Below, piece after piece: positions 51,653 through 60,849 of a stretch of 64,000 bases of DNA (positions within the stretch are counted from its first letter, which is position 1; every line of letters begins with the position of its first letter). Position numbers and translations under genes: made by a program. Under the pieces are notes generated by a model. The model was not told where the DNA came from. It worked only from the letters and a program-made list of their open reading frames with translations, and made no database searches. Source of the stretch: Jeotgalibacillus haloalkalitolerans (lineage in GTDB: Bacteria; Bacillota; Bacilli; Bacillales; Jeotgalibacillaceae); contig NZ_JAXQNN010000001.1 of NCBI RefSeq assembly GCF_034427455.1, positions 248,001 through 312,000 of the forward strand, in the 5' to 3' direction.

Positions 51653-51779
51653 CGTTTCGCTGCGCTTCAGGTGGAGGCTTTCCGAGCGGTGGTTGCTGAG
51701 CCTCCTCGCCTTAGGCTGCGGGGTCTCAGCTTCCCACTAATCGCTCCGGAGTCCCCGCCTTACGCTTCGCTTCACTAAG
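51653..51779. repeat. GC-rich structured extragenic repeat
   Basis: Between convergent genes lies a GC-rich block with nested inverted parts: GAGCG (51684) with CGCTC (51742), GCTGAG (51695) with CTCAGC (51725), and AGCCT with AGGCT in the centre. The GAGGC...GGGGTCTCAGC and CTCCGGAGTCCCCGCC wording resembles a common dispersed Bacillaceae repeat that I recall. No gene was seen. Confidence 0.65.
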
Positions 51780-51843
51780 ATGGACTTTATGAACGGTCTG
51801 TTCTGTAAAAACCCAGTTTTATATCTTTTAAAGAAAGGTATAA

Positions 51844-52560
51844 TTAAAACGGATTTGTCGCCCAGATTGCGGAGGTTTTGATAAATGATCGCTGTTCAAG
51901 CTTCAGCAGGCTGACGATGTATTCTGCAAGGTCTTCGGCCTGTGTGAATTTATCAGGGTTGCGTTCTCCATCCTGCCCGCGTGTTAAGTCAGTTTCAACC
52001 AGGCTTGGTGTAATGGTGGAGACACGTATATTGTACGGACGAACCTCCTGCATCAGTGATTCAGTCAGGCCGTTCACAGCGAATTTTGATGCACTGTATG
52101 CACTTGATCCTTTTGTGCCTTTTAATCCTGACATGGAAGAAATGTTAATAATATCACCTTTTTGACGTTCGATCATACCCGGCAGCACCGCTTTTGTGGT
52201 ATGCACGATGCCCATTACATTCGTTTGCAATACCTTGCTCCAGTCATCTGTCGAGAGCTTCAGAAATTCCCCATAGACACCGACCCCGGCATTATTAATC
52301 AGGATATCAACCTGTCCAAGCTTGTCCGTCAGTTCTGTGATGGCATGCTGAATATCCGCTTCATAGCTGACGTCAGCTGCAGCAGTTTCTACACTTATCC
52401 CGTATTCACTCAGCTTCTCTTTTATGTTTTTCAGATGCTCCTCAGACCTCCCGATGATTCCGAGATCTACACCTTCTTTCGCCAGTTCTATTGCTGTTGC
52501 AGCACCTATCCCGCGGCTGCCGCCTGTAATAATGGCTTTTTTACCTTTTAAAGATTGCAT
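51844..52560 (-). CDS. Short-chain dehydrogenase/reductase, FabG-like
   Basis: 238-residue SDR. NADP-binding TGGSRGIGAATA, ILINNAGVGVYG, catalytic Ser in NISSMSGLKG, and YSASK with the catalytic Tyr/Lys. Resembles the YueD/FabG-like 3-ketoacyl reductases of Bacilli, but substrate is not known and it is not in a fatty-acid locus. ATG at 52560 has AAAGG 9 bases upstream; ATG 52569 abuts it. Confidence 0.87.
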   Translation of the reverse strand: MQSLKGKKAIITGGSRGIGAATAIELAKEGVDLGIIGRSEEHLKNIKEKLSEYGISVETAAADVSYEADIQHAITELTDKLGQVDILINNAGVGVYGEFLKLSTDDWSKVLQTNVMGIVHTTKAVLPGMIERQKGDIINISSMSGLKGTKGSSAYSASKFAVNGLTESLMQEVRPYNIRVSTITPSLVETDLTRGQDGERNPDKFTQAEDLAEYIVSLLKLEQRSFIKTSAIWATNPF

Positions 52561-52670
52561 ATTGTTCATCCTTTCTGAATCAGTTTCTATCTATGTTATT
52601 CACATCATATCATCTCTGAAAACATGCAGATAAAAGGATGTTTCTGTATAATGGCTGGTGAGGTGAAAAA

Positions 52671-53099
52671 ATGAAGAAACTGTTAATTGGTTTATTGATT
52701 TTTGCTGCACTGGTTGGCGGAGGCCTGTATGCCGTCTATTATTTTGGCACAGAAATGGCAGCTGATCAGGTGGTTGACTCGGTTACTTCTGATATGAAGG
52801 AGACCGGTGAAATGGATCAGGTGAAGACATATATAGAGCAGGACCCAGTATTAAGCAGCTACCTTGAAGATGCGAAAGCTGCACAGGATGATGAAGATCT
52901 GGCTTTTACAACAAGAGCTGAAGCAACACGTGTGATGATTCAGAAAGTGGGAATCGGTGAGCTTCAGCAGATTCAGGCTGATGCGGAATCAGGTAACCTG
53001 TCAGAGCAGGAAGTCATTCAAAAGCTTGAACAATCTTTAACTGAAGAAGAGTTAAAAGCATTGAAAGTACTTGCTTATAAAGAAATATATGGAGAATAA
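52671..53099 (+). CDS. Hypothetical exported or anchored protein
   Basis: 142-residue protein with an N-terminal hydrophobic segment (residues 3-26, LLIGLLIFAALVGGGLYAVYYF) and an acidic helical rest (AADQVVDSVTSDMKE, FTTRAEATRVMIQKVGIGEL, LSEQEVIQKLEQSLTEEELKAL). No conserved motif known to me. GAGGTGA precedes the ATG. Monocistronic with a strong terminator. Confidence 0.75.
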   Translation: MKKLLIGLLIFAALVGGGLYAVYYFGTEMAADQVVDSVTSDMKETGEMDQVKTYIEQDPVLSSYLEDAKAAQDDEDLAFTTRAEATRVMIQKVGIGELQQIQADAESGNLSEQEVIQKLEQSLTEEELKALKVLAYKEIYGE

Positions 53100-53100
53100 T

Positions 53101-53135
53101 AAAAGCCTTTCAAGGAGTGTCCTTGAAAGGCTTTT
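53101..53135. terminator. Bidirectional terminator, 53.1 kb
   Basis: AAAAGCCTTTCAAGGA / TCCTTGAAAGGCTTTT, 16-bp perfect stem with a 3-nt loop; serves both convergent genes. Confidence 0.95.
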
Positions 53136-53141
53136 GCATGA

Positions 53142-53933
53142 TTATCTGTCACCACCAAGGATATCGAAAAGGCCGCCTGCTGCGCTTCCTTCACCTTTCG
53201 ACCCGCCGTTACGCGGCATGGCGGAGAAAACGCGGCTTGCGAGACGGCTGAATGGTAAAGATTGAACCCACACCGTACCAGGTCCGCGCAATGTAGCAAG
53301 GAATAATCCTTCTCCACCAAACATCGCAGTCTTAATCCCGCCTACCATTTCAATGTTATAGTCAATCCCGCCAGTCATCGCGACCAGGCAGCCTGTATCA
53401 AGACGAAGCATTTCGCCAGGGGCTAATTCTCTTTTATGAATGGTTCCGCCTGCATGAACGAAAGCCATTCCGTCTCCCTCAAGCTTCTGCATAATGAATC
53501 CTTCACCACCGAAGAAACCGGCTCCAATTTTCCGCTGAAACTCAATACCGATGGATACACCCTTTGCAGCTGCTAAAAAAGCATCCTTTTGACAGATTAA
53601 TTTGCCGTCAATTGTGCTGAGATCAAGCGGAATAATTTTGCCTGGGTAAGGTGAAGCAAAGCTGACGTGCTTTTTCCCGCTTCCTTCGTTTGTGAAGGCA
53701 GTCATGAATAAGCTTTCACCGGTTAATACACGTTTCCCTGCACCAAGGAGCTTACCCATCAGTCCGCCTGAGGATGCTGCACCATCTCCGAAAATGGTCT
53801 CCATTCTGATTGAATCGTCCATCATCATCAGACTTCCGGCTTCAGCAATGACTGTTTCCTGCGGATCGAGCTCCACTTCTACAAACTGCATGTCGTCTCC
53901 ATAAAGCTTGAAATCAATTTCATGATTATTCAT
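53142..53933 (-). CDS. AIM24 / TIGR00266 family protein
   Basis: 263-residue beta-helical protein of the AIM24 (TIGR00266) family. Family stretches: [72 protein letters not shown] and [20 protein letters not shown]. The C-terminus is Gly/Ser-rich. The function is not established; relatives occur across bacteria and in mitochondria. Start 53933 follows GGAGTGAAGG. Confidence 0.88.
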   Translation of the reverse strand: MNNHEIDFKLYGDDMQFVEVELDPQETVIAEAGSLMMMDDSIRMETIFGDGAASSGGLMGKLLGAGKRVLTGESLFMTAFTNEGSGKKHVSFASPYPGKIIPLDLSTIDGKLICQKDAFLAAAKGVSIGIEFQRKIGAGFFGGEGFIMQKLEGDGMAFVHAGGTIHKRELAPGEMLRLDTGCLVAMTGGIDYNIEMVGGIKTAMFGGEGLFLATLRGPGTVWVQSLPFSRLASRVFSAMPRNGGSKGEGSAAGGLFDILGGDR

Positions 53934-54055
53934 ACTGCCTTCACTCCTTTTCATTATTTCTTCAATCATAACCTATTTTGCTGAAAAATCTGAATATGTT
54001 TTTGTTAAACTATAAAGGGAAGAAATACATCATAAAGCATTTGAAAGGGGTAGCG

Positions 54056-54361
54056 ATGAAAAATTACTTGATCTGGCTTGTCGTATTTCTGGTTCTGATG
54101 ACAGCTGCAGCTTATCTGCTGGTCAGATTTACGTTCATGGAATGGCAGTTCACGGGAATTGTGATCTTAGCAGCAGCATTCTTTTTCAGTTCATCCGGCG
54201 GCCTTTCTTCTAATATGGGAGAAGCGCATGCAGTGACTGAAAGTAATGGACATTACAGTCCGCGTTTTGAAAAAGCGGTCCTGTTCTTTACTCCGTCTAT
54301 TGCAGCTGCAGTAGTTATACTGATCGCAAGCTTTATAATTCCGTTTATTTCAAATGGCTGA
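54056..54361 (+). CDS. Three-span small membrane protein
   Basis: 101-residue protein with three hydrophobic helices (about 3-23, 31-47, 78-98) and a short polar loop with AHAVTESNGHYSP. GAAAGGGG precedes the ATG. Family unknown; similar small membrane proteins exist in many Bacilli. Its TGA is followed in 11 bp by the next start, so both are co-transcribed. Confidence 0.75.
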   Translation: MKNYLIWLVVFLVLMTAAAYLLVRFTFMEWQFTGIVILAAAFFFSSSGGLSSNMGEAHAVTESNGHYSPRFEKAVLFFTPSIAAAVVILIASFIIPFISNG

Positions 54362-54372
54362 GGGTGATAATG

Positions 54373-54822
54373 ATGAAATCCATTCATCAGATTATGCAGC
54401 TGATCGGGCGACTGGACGCTCATGTTGCAGATGATTTTGAAGGACAGGACCTGGATTTTAAACAATGGAGTATAAAGACAGAAGATAATGTCCGGAAAAT
54501 GGTTGAATATGCGATCTGTATGGCGAATGGCGGAGGCGGCAGCGTTGTTTTCGGGATTGCTGATCGCGTAAAAGGTCATGGCAAAACGATTTTAGGCGTG
54601 CCGGAAAACCTTGATATTGAGTCATTCCATGAACGGATCTTACAGGAAACGGTTCCGCCGTTATCTGCTGAATTTGACATCGTTCAACTTGACTACGGAA
54701 CAGGTCAGCTGTTAATTATGACAGTGGAAGGTAAGGGAGGACCTTATTCTTTTTTAAACGGTAAATCTGTCGTGCGAAAAGGAAAAGAATGCTTAACGAT
54801 TGAAGAAAATACTCAATTCTGA
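54373..54822 (+). CDS. AlbA_2 (Schlafen AAA-4) domain protein
   Basis: 149-residue protein consisting of one AlbA_2/divergent AAA_4 putative DNA-binding domain: EGQDLDFKQW, VRKMVEYAICMANGGGGSVVFGIAD and FLNGKSVVRKGKECLT match its start, core and end. Usually this domain is the N-terminal part of larger regulators; here it stands alone. Start is one of three close codons (54364, 54370, 54373); 54373 fits GAGGGTGAT best. Confidence 0.75.
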   Translation: MKSIHQIMQLIGRLDAHVADDFEGQDLDFKQWSIKTEDNVRKMVEYAICMANGGGGSVVFGIADRVKGHGKTILGVPENLDIESFHERILQETVPPLSAEFDIVQLDYGTGQLLIMTVEGKGGPYSFLNGKSVVRKGKECLTIEENTQF

Positions 54823-54836
54823 AAGGGGTTTTGATC

Positions 54837-55832
54837 ATGAAGGCTGTTTATCATAAAGGGACAAAAGGAATGGAAGGTCTTACATACGGGGATCTGGATC
54901 AGCAGGAAGTAAAGGCGGGGGAAGTGCGTATTAAGCTGAAAGCAGCCGGTCTGAATCACCGTGACTTATTTGTATTAACCCGTCACAGTGAAGAAGATCC
55001 TGCGCTTGTTGTAGGCTCAGATGGAGCAGGTATCATTGAAGAAGTCGGTGAAGGTGTAACAAATGTCAGTAAGGGTGACGAGGTCATTGTAAACCCGGGG
55101 ATCAATTGGAAACATAATACGGATGCACCCCCGCCGGAATTTGATATTGTCGGACTGCCGGGTCACGGTACATTTGCTGAGAGTATTGTTTTGCCTGCCG
55201 ATAACGCTGTTAAAAAGCCTGACTACCTCAGCTGGGAAGAAGCAGGTGTTGTTGCACTTGCGGGTCTGACAGCGTATCGTGCGCTGTTCACGCGCGGTCA
55301 GGTGAAGGAAGGGATGAAGGTACTGATTCCCGGAATCGGAAGCGGTGTCGCAACGTTCCTTCTTCAATTTGCCAAAGCAGCAGGCGCAACAGTCTATGTG
55401 ACTTCCCGTTCAGAAGAAAAGCGTCAGAAAGCACTTGAGCTTGGTGCTGATCATGCCATCGACAGTGAAGGAGACTGGGAACAGGCACTGGATGGCACAA
55501 AGATGGATCTTGTCATTGAATGTGTCGGTGCAGCAACCTTTAATAAGTCTTTAAAGCAGCTGAGAAAAGGAGGTACAATCGTTACTTTTGGTGCCTCGGC
55601 AGGCGACGAAGTGACGATCAACCTGCGCGACTTTTTCTATGGTCAGCAAAACCTGTTAGGCTCTACAATGGGTAGTGCAGAAGAGCTTGATGAGATGATT
55701 GCATTTATTGAAAAGCATCAGATTCATCCTGTGGTGGATCAGGTATATGGTTTATCAGATTACAAAGCTGCATTTGAGCGGATTGAGAAAGCTGAACAGC
55801 TGGGGAAGATCGGGTTTAAAATCAGTGATTGA
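54837..55832 (+). CDS. Zinc-type MDR alcohol dehydrogenase / quinone oxidoreductase, YogA-like
   Basis: 331-residue medium-chain dehydrogenase. GroES-like part with GLNHRDLFVL and VVGSDGAGIIEEVGEGV; cofactor domain with VLIPGIGSGVATFLLQFAKAAGA as the NAD(P)-binding turn. The catalytic-zinc cysteine/histidine set is not complete, so it is probably a zinc-free quinone-oxidoreductase-like member. AAAGGGG precedes ATG 54837; a TTG at 54831 is too close. The gap after AlbA_2 is 14 bp, suggesting a joint operon. Confidence 0.82.
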   Translation: MKAVYHKGTKGMEGLTYGDLDQQEVKAGEVRIKLKAAGLNHRDLFVLTRHSEEDPALVVGSDGAGIIEEVGEGVTNVSKGDEVIVNPGINWKHNTDAPPPEFDIVGLPGHGTFAESIVLPADNAVKKPDYLSWEEAGVVALAGLTAYRALFTRGQVKEGMKVLIPGIGSGVATFLLQFAKAAGATVYVTSRSEEKRQKALELGADHAIDSEGDWEQALDGTKMDLVIECVGAATFNKSLKQLRKGGTIVTFGASAGDEVTINLRDFFYGQQNLLGSTMGSAEELDEMIAFIEKHQIHPVVDQVYGLSDYKAAFERIEKAEQLGKIGFKISD

Positions 55833-55857
55833 TTTAAATAATTGTTAAACAATATTT

Positions 55858-55914
55858 GCCCAAGCGAGTGAGTCATTCCTTAAATGGAATATACCACTTG
55901 CCTGGGTATTTTTT
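55858..55914 (+). terminator. Terminator of the 54.0-55.8 kb operon
   Basis: Outer imperfect stem CCCAAGCGAGTG / CACTTGCCTGGG with inner ATTCC / GGAAT, then T6. Two mismatches in the outer stem. Confidence 0.78.
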
Positions 55915-56013
55915 GCGTTCAGAAGGAATAAGTCTGGTAAAAATCAACTGTTCAGTTTACAGCCTTACGTGTATGATGATTCAAAAGTTAACGGTAATAA
56001 TGGAGGGATAGAA

Positions 56014-57789
56014 ATGGATACTGAAAAACAACTTCGGAGCTTAATTAATTCAGTGCAGGCAATGACTTCTACTCTTCACATAGACGAAGTGCTGGACCAG
56101 CTGATTAAAGAAGTTCTGAATGTCATCGACGGGTCAAATGCAAGTGTCCTTTTTTTATATGATGAAAAAATCGGGAAGCTTTATGCGAAAGCCGCAGCAG
56201 GTTTTGACATGAAGTATTTGAAGCACGCGCTGCTTGAACCGGGTGAAGGGATGAGTGGAAAAACCTTTTTATCTCAGCAGGGCAGGATTTTTTCAACACA
56301 TGACGATACGTTAAAAGGTATGACGGATATCAACGAGGAAACAAAAGAATACTATTCAAAAGCACGCGGGGATATGGAGTATCCGGCAAGTGCGATTTGC
56401 GTGCCGCTAATCACAAAAAAGGGTTGTATTGGTGTCCTGACTGTAGACATATATGATGAAAATGTAGTTTTTAATGCACAAGATTTAAAGCTGCTTGAAA
56501 CATTTGCAGTACAGGCGGTGATTGCAATTGAAAATGCTACGCTCTTCTCAAAAAGTGAAAGAACACAAAGGGTTCATGAAGCGCTCAGCAGAGTATCGCT
56601 TTCACAGGGGGGGCTTGAGGAAATTACAAAAACGATGGCTTCGCTTGTACATGCGGAAGTCATTGTTTTTAATGAGTTCTTTGATTTACTTGAGGCTTCC
56701 AGTGAGCATGCTTCTGCCAGAGCACGACTGCTGATACAGCAATACCCGCAGGAACTGACCAGTGGGATGTCACAGGACAAAGGGTCTGTATGCCAAGTCA
56801 ATGATGGTGATATGCAGGAAAGAGTTTATTTTTTTCCTGTACGGACTGATCAGCGCGCAATGGGATTGATTTGTATCTATCTGGATGAAAGAGAAGTGCT
56901 TGATCCACTGGACCAATTTGCGATTGAACAGGCCTCTATGATCTTCGCGCTTGAAATGAACCGTCGTGATAAAAGTTCCTATGAGGCGCTGACGTATTCA
57001 GGTTATGTGCTCGATCAGCTACTGTATGGAAAGCTTGATGAATTGACTGTTAATGAAATTGCGCGCACAACTTCCGGCGCTATAGAAGGCCGGCGTTTTT
57101 TTCTGGTTCAATTAACGATAGAAGAGGCGCTGTTGTCTCTCAAAGAAATCTCCGTTAAAAAAGAAATGCTGCTGCGTGTGATCGCAAGGAAATTGTCACA
57201 ATTTCCTTATAAAGCGTTTATTCTTGATCAGAACCTGGATATGATTTTTATGTTCGCATACCCGGAATATATAGATGAATCTTCAGCTTACGAACGGATT
57301 AGAATTTTGTTTGCTCAATTGGTAGAGGAGGTAAGACAGCTGGCCGGTCTTTCGGTCCTTATAGGAATCGGGAGAGCTGTTCAGCAGCTTGAGGAAGTTA
57401 AGATATCTGCTAATGATGCGTCTAAATGTGTAGATTACCTGCTGACGAAAAATAAAGACAGCTCTCTTTTGGCTTATTTTGAGCTCGGTTTTCAGCGATT
57501 GTTTTTGAAAACAGAAGCCCGTGAGCTTGAAGCGTATGTAGAAGATACAATTGGAAAATTAAAAGAGTTCGATCAAGCGCATAATGGCAGTCTGATGATT
57601 ACATTGAGTGTTTATCTTGAACTGAATCAGAATATGAAATTGACTGCTGAAGCATTATTTATTCATGTGAATACGGTGAAGTACCGTTTGAAGCTGATTA
57701 AGGATGTACTCGGATTACAAGCTATTCAAGGAAAAGAAGCATTCGAGCTGCAATTAGCGGTAAATATTGATAGTTTCCTGGAAAGATAG
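56014..57789 (+). CDS. GAF-PucR/CdaR-type transcriptional regulator
   Basis: 591-residue regulator. GAF domain at about 20-180 (STLHIDEVLDQLIKEVLNVIDG, GEGMSGKTFLSQQGRIF, AICVPLITKKGCIGVL), a middle region, a GGDEF-related PucR fold at about 340-480, and a C-terminal HTH_30 (NMKLTAEALFIHVNTVKYRLKL). Such proteins activate catabolic operons when a small molecule binds the GAF part. It lies 118 bp before the amidohydrolase-TRAP operon in the same direction; paired TGTCT-N5-AGACA sites lie between them. Start 56014 follows GGAGGGA. Confidence 0.88.
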   Translation: MDTEKQLRSLINSVQAMTSTLHIDEVLDQLIKEVLNVIDGSNASVLFLYDEKIGKLYAKAAAGFDMKYLKHALLEPGEGMSGKTFLSQQGRIFSTHDDTLKGMTDINEETKEYYSKARGDMEYPASAICVPLITKKGCIGVLTVDIYDENVVFNAQDLKLLETFAVQAVIAIENATLFSKSERTQRVHEALSRVSLSQGGLEEITKTMASLVHAEVIVFNEFFDLLEASSEHASARARLLIQQYPQELTSGMSQDKGSVCQVNDGDMQERVYFFPVRTDQRAMGLICIYLDEREVLDPLDQFAIEQASMIFALEMNRRDKSSYEALTYSGYVLDQLLYGKLDELTVNEIARTTSGAIEGRRFFLVQLTIEEALLSLKEISVKKEMLLRVIARKLSQFPYKAFILDQNLDMIFMFAYPEYIDESSAYERIRILFAQLVEEVRQLAGLSVLIGIGRAVQQLEEVKISANDASKCVDYLLTKNKDSSLLAYFELGFQRLFLKTEARELEAYVEDTIGKLKEFDQAHNGSLMITLSVYLELNQNMKLTAEALFIHVNTVKYRLKLIKDVLGLQAIQGKEAFELQLAVNIDSFLER

Positions 57790-57798
57790 TGAAATGGT

Positions 57799-57813
57799 TG
57801 TCTTTAAAAGACA
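57799..57813. promoter_or_regulatory. Operator 1 before the amidohydrolase operon
   Basis: TGTCT-N5-AGACA (TGTCTTTAAAAGACA), extendable to 8-bp arms. It begins 9 bp after the regulator stop codon; the same architecture recurs 33 bp downstream. Confidence 0.6.
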
Positions 57814-57831
57814 AAATAAAATACAAATCTT

Positions 57832-57846
57832 TGTCTGTGATAGACA
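57832..57846. promoter_or_regulatory. Operator 2 before the amidohydrolase operon
   Basis: TGTCTGTGATAGACA, again TGTCT-N5-AGACA, 33 bp (about three helical turns) from operator 1. A TATAAT lies at 57870-57875. Probable binding sites of the PucR-type regulator just upstream. Confidence 0.6.
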
Positions 57847-57907
57847 TTATAAAATAGTCTGACTTATTTTATAATTTCAACTATTACAAAGATAAAGAGG
57901 TGATCAA

Positions 57908-59242
57908 GTGGCAATGCAGGCAAAAGCCAGTTTTTCAAAATTATTTTTATCAAGATTGCTTCACCAATATCCTGCAGCACTGGATCGGGAGGGTATTTCC
58001 GGAAAAAGAGTAGCTCAGAGGCTTGCTGAACTGTCCAGAATCGGATTAACAAAAGAGCAGGGCAGTAACCGGATGTCATTTTCTGACGAAGAACGTGCAG
58101 CAAAAGAGCTGGTTAAAATCTGGATGAAAGAAGCCGGACTTTCCATATATGAAGATGGAGCAGGAAACGTGTTCGGTACACTTCGCGGCAAAGATCAAAG
58201 CCAGTCAATTATGTCAGGGTCTCATGTCGATAGTGTACCGAATGGTGGTCATTTTGACGGTCCGCTTGGCGTACTTGCTGCTTTGGAAGTTGCACAGGCG
58301 TGGAAGGAAACAGGATACGTGCCTGAAACAAACTATGAAGTTGTCATTTTTACAGACGAAGAAGGCGCACGCTTTAACGGTGGACTGACAGGCAGCAGGG
58401 CAATGGCTGGAGAAGTGGATATGACTAAGCAGATGAAACTTACAGACTACAACGGTACCCCTTTTGAAGAAGTCCTTAAACAGCACGGTCTTTCACTCAA
58501 AAACTTTAGTGAGTCGAAGCGTTCACTCGATAAAATAAAAGCTTATGTAGAAGTGCATATTGAGCAGGGCAAACAACTTGAGGAAAGAAATCTTTCAACA
58601 GGCGTCGTAACCGGTATTGCCGGTCCATCATGGCTGACAATTACGTTCAATGGTGATGCCGGTCATGCAGGAAATACACCGATGATCGGAAGGAAAGACC
58701 CTCTTGTTGCAGCCGGAGAATTTGTCTCCAGGCTCAAAGATATTCCGGGTCAGGTCAGCAGTTCAGGCGTTGCCACAGTAGGGAAGCTTGAAGTTTTACC
58801 GAACGGTGTTAATGTCATACCGGGTCAGGTGAAGCTGACTGCTGATATTCGTGATATAGACAAAGATTTAAAAAATCAGATTGTAGAAAAAACGAGATTA
58901 TTATTAACCGAGTTAGAAGAAAAGCATGGCATTGCAGTTGACGTTCAGGAAACATTGAATGTTACTCCGGTAAAACTGTCGGAAACCATGCAGGAGATTG
59001 CAGCTGAAAGTACAGCTCATGTAACAGGTGAAAAAGCGTTTTATTTACCAAGCGGAGCAGGTCATGACGCCATGGTAATGGGACGTTACGTGCCGACAGC
59101 CATGCTTTTTACAAACAGTAAGCACGGTGTGAGTCATAACCCGAAGGAATGGTCTTCTTTAGAACATTGTGTAGAAACGATTCATGTTTTAAAACATATG
59201 CTCGAAAAAATTGATCAAACAGACAGGAGTGAGCTTGTATGA
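57908..59242 (+). CDS. M20-family amidohydrolase (N-carbamoyl-amino acid hydrolase / allantoate-type)
   Basis: 444-residue binuclear metal hydrolase. Metal-ligand motifs in order: GSHVDSVPNGGHFDGPLG (His, Asp), TDEEGARFNGG (Glu), YVEVHIEQG (His) and PSGAGHDAM near the end. A lid domain with NGDAGHAGNTPM (bridging His) lies in the middle. The family includes L-N-carbamoylase, beta-ureidopropionase and allantoate amidohydrolase; which substrate applies is not clear. GTG 57908 follows AGAGGTGAT; the ATG two codons later is possible. The last 4 bases overlap the TRAP binding-protein start, so import and cleavage are coupled. Confidence 0.87.
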   Translation: MAMQAKASFSKLFLSRLLHQYPAALDREGISGKRVAQRLAELSRIGLTKEQGSNRMSFSDEERAAKELVKIWMKEAGLSIYEDGAGNVFGTLRGKDQSQSIMSGSHVDSVPNGGHFDGPLGVLAALEVAQAWKETGYVPETNYEVVIFTDEEGARFNGGLTGSRAMAGEVDMTKQMKLTDYNGTPFEEVLKQHGLSLKNFSESKRSLDKIKAYVEVHIEQGKQLEERNLSTGVVTGIAGPSWLTITFNGDAGHAGNTPMIGRKDPLVAAGEFVSRLKDIPGQVSSSGVATVGKLEVLPNGVNVIPGQVKLTADIRDIDKDLKNQIVEKTRLLLTELEEKHGIAVDVQETLNVTPVKLSETMQEIAAESTAHVTGEKAFYLPSGAGHDAMVMGRYVPTAMLFTNSKHGVSHNPKEWSSLEHCVETIHVLKHMLEKIDQTDRSELV

Positions 59243-60261
59243 AGAAGTTTAAGTTAGCTGGAGTAACAATGATGCTTGGAGGTGCGCTTACTTTGTCTGC
59301 CTGTGGGAGCAAAGATAGCGCAGGTGGATCAGGGGAAGCAGAGTATCAGTGGAAGCTCGGCTGGAACTCAGGAGAAGAGGGAGATTCGAAGGGTGAAGCG
59401 GCGATTGCATTTAAAGAGTACGTGGAGGCAGAGTCAGATGGCCGTATTGAAATAGAATTCTTCCCGAATGAAACGTATGCTTCATCTCCTGAAATGATAG
59501 AAGCAGTTCAGGTGGGAGCACTGGAAATGGCGATCCCAGGAGCAAATGAACTTGCGAATGTAGTACCTGAATATGCAGCACTCTCATTACCTTTTATTGT
59601 TGAAACAGCTGAAGAAGCACACGCAGTGCTTGATAGTGAAATTGGAACTGAATTAAGAGAAAAAGCAACCGACCAGGGGTTTGTCGCATTAACAGATACA
59701 GAGCTGGGCTTTACACACATTACAAATGATGTCCGCCCAATTAATGAACCCGCAGATCTTGAAGGTCTGAGCATGCGTTCACCAAACGATGCGAGCTTAA
59801 TAGAAACATTTGAAGCATTTGGATCTTCAGTATCAACAATGGCTTACACAGAGCTTTACAGCGGTCTTTCACAGGGAGTCATTGATGGACAATTTAACCC
59901 GTTGTTAAATATATTTGATCAGAATATGCATGAAGTACAGGATTATCTCGCAATGACAAACTTCACATACTACTACTGCTATATGATTTTGAATCAGGAT
60001 GTATTTAATAGTCTTGATGAAGACCTTCAGCAGATTGTGATGGAAGGTGCTGAAAAAGCACGTGATGCCTCACGTGAAGTTGTAGCAGAAAGTGAGCAGG
60101 AGTATTTCGAGCGTGCACAGGAAGAGTTCGTGGAAGTAACTGAACCTGATCTGGCAGCATTCCAGGAAGCTGCACAGCCGGTTTACAAGGAAGTCGAAGA
60201 TATCATGGGACCGGAAATTATTCAGGATATTCAAGGGTTCTTAGAGGAATATCGTCAATAA
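59239..60261 (+). CDS. TRAP transporter solute-binding lipoprotein, DctP type
   Basis: 340-residue extracellular binding lipoprotein. Signal peptide with lipobox LSAC (C22). Family features: WKLGWNSGEEGD, FFPNETYASSPEMIEAVQVGALEM, SLPFIVETAEEAHAVLD and GLSMRSPNDASLIETFEAFGSSV, where the Arg contacts the substrate carboxylate in DctP proteins. An organic acid such as an N-acylated or carbamoylated amino acid fits the coupled amidohydrolase. Being a lipoprotein suits a Gram-positive cell. Confidence 0.9.
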   Translation: MKKFKLAGVTMMLGGALTLSACGSKDSAGGSGEAEYQWKLGWNSGEEGDSKGEAAIAFKEYVEAESDGRIEIEFFPNETYASSPEMIEAVQVGALEMAIPGANELANVVPEYAALSLPFIVETAEEAHAVLDSEIGTELREKATDQGFVALTDTELGFTHITNDVRPINEPADLEGLSMRSPNDASLIETFEAFGSSVSTMAYTELYSGLSQGVIDGQFNPLLNIFDQNMHEVQDYLAMTNFTYYYCYMILNQDVFNSLDEDLQQIVMEGAEKARDASREVVAESEQEYFERAQEEFVEVTEPDLAAFQEAAQPVYKEVEDIMGPEIIQDIQGFLEEYRQ

Positions 60262-60268
60262 AGCCAGG

Positions 60269-60300
60269 AGCGGGGCAGCTGAGTGAGCCCCGCTTTTTTT
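60269..60300 (+). terminator. Leaky terminator between dctP-like and dctQ-like genes
   Basis: AGCGGGGC / GCCCCGCT, 8-bp GC stem with a 10-nt loop and T7. It sits within the operon and probably lets the binding protein exceed the membrane subunits. Confidence 0.85.
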
Positions 60301-60318
60301 GAAAAAGGAGGCAGACGC

Positions 60319-60849
60319 ATGTCAGCTGTTCATAAAAAAATATGGATTGACCGGATTGTTGATGTACTGGATCTGATTGCTTCTGTGATGATGGTCGTGT
60401 TGACGGCTGTTGTATTTGGAGAAGTGTTAAGCCGGTACGTATTTGACTTACCCCTGGTTTTTTCAAATGAATTAACACTTTTGTTATTTCCATGGGTGAT
60501 TTTTATTGCTGCCATTTCAGTGACAAAAAATGAAGGGCATTTATCAATTAATTTCTTTAGAAATCTGATGCCAAAAGCAGTTCAGAGATGGGTTTTTGCT
60601 TTTTCAAAATTAGTCATGCTGTTTTTTTCTGTCTACATGTCTTTCTCGGCTTATCGTATGGGAGAAAATACAGCAAGTCAGGTCATGCCGGTGTTAAGAA
60701 TTTCAAAAACATGGCTGATCACATCAGTAAGTGTATCATTTGCAGTTATTTCGCTTATATTAATCTATCAATTTGTGATGATTGTACTTGGTAAGTTAGA
60801 AGTTCCAGATGAGGAGGAGATGCTCGATGATCTGGATCATGGTAATTAG
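60319..60849 (+). CDS. TRAP transporter small permease, DctQ type
   Basis: 176-residue protein with four membrane helices (about 16-36, 52-72, 92-112, 133-155). The LSRYVFDLPLVFSNELTLLLFPWVIFIAA segment is characteristic of DctQ. AAAGGAGG lies 7 bases before the ATG. It overlaps the large permease gene by 23 bases. Confidence 0.9.
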   Translation: MSAVHKKIWIDRIVDVLDLIASVMMVVLTAVVFGEVLSRYVFDLPLVFSNELTLLLFPWVIFIAAISVTKNEGHLSINFFRNLMPKAVQRWVFAFSKLVMLFFSVYMSFSAYRMGENTASQVMPVLRISKTWLITSVSVSFAVISLILIYQFVMIVLGKLEVPDEEEMLDDLDHGN

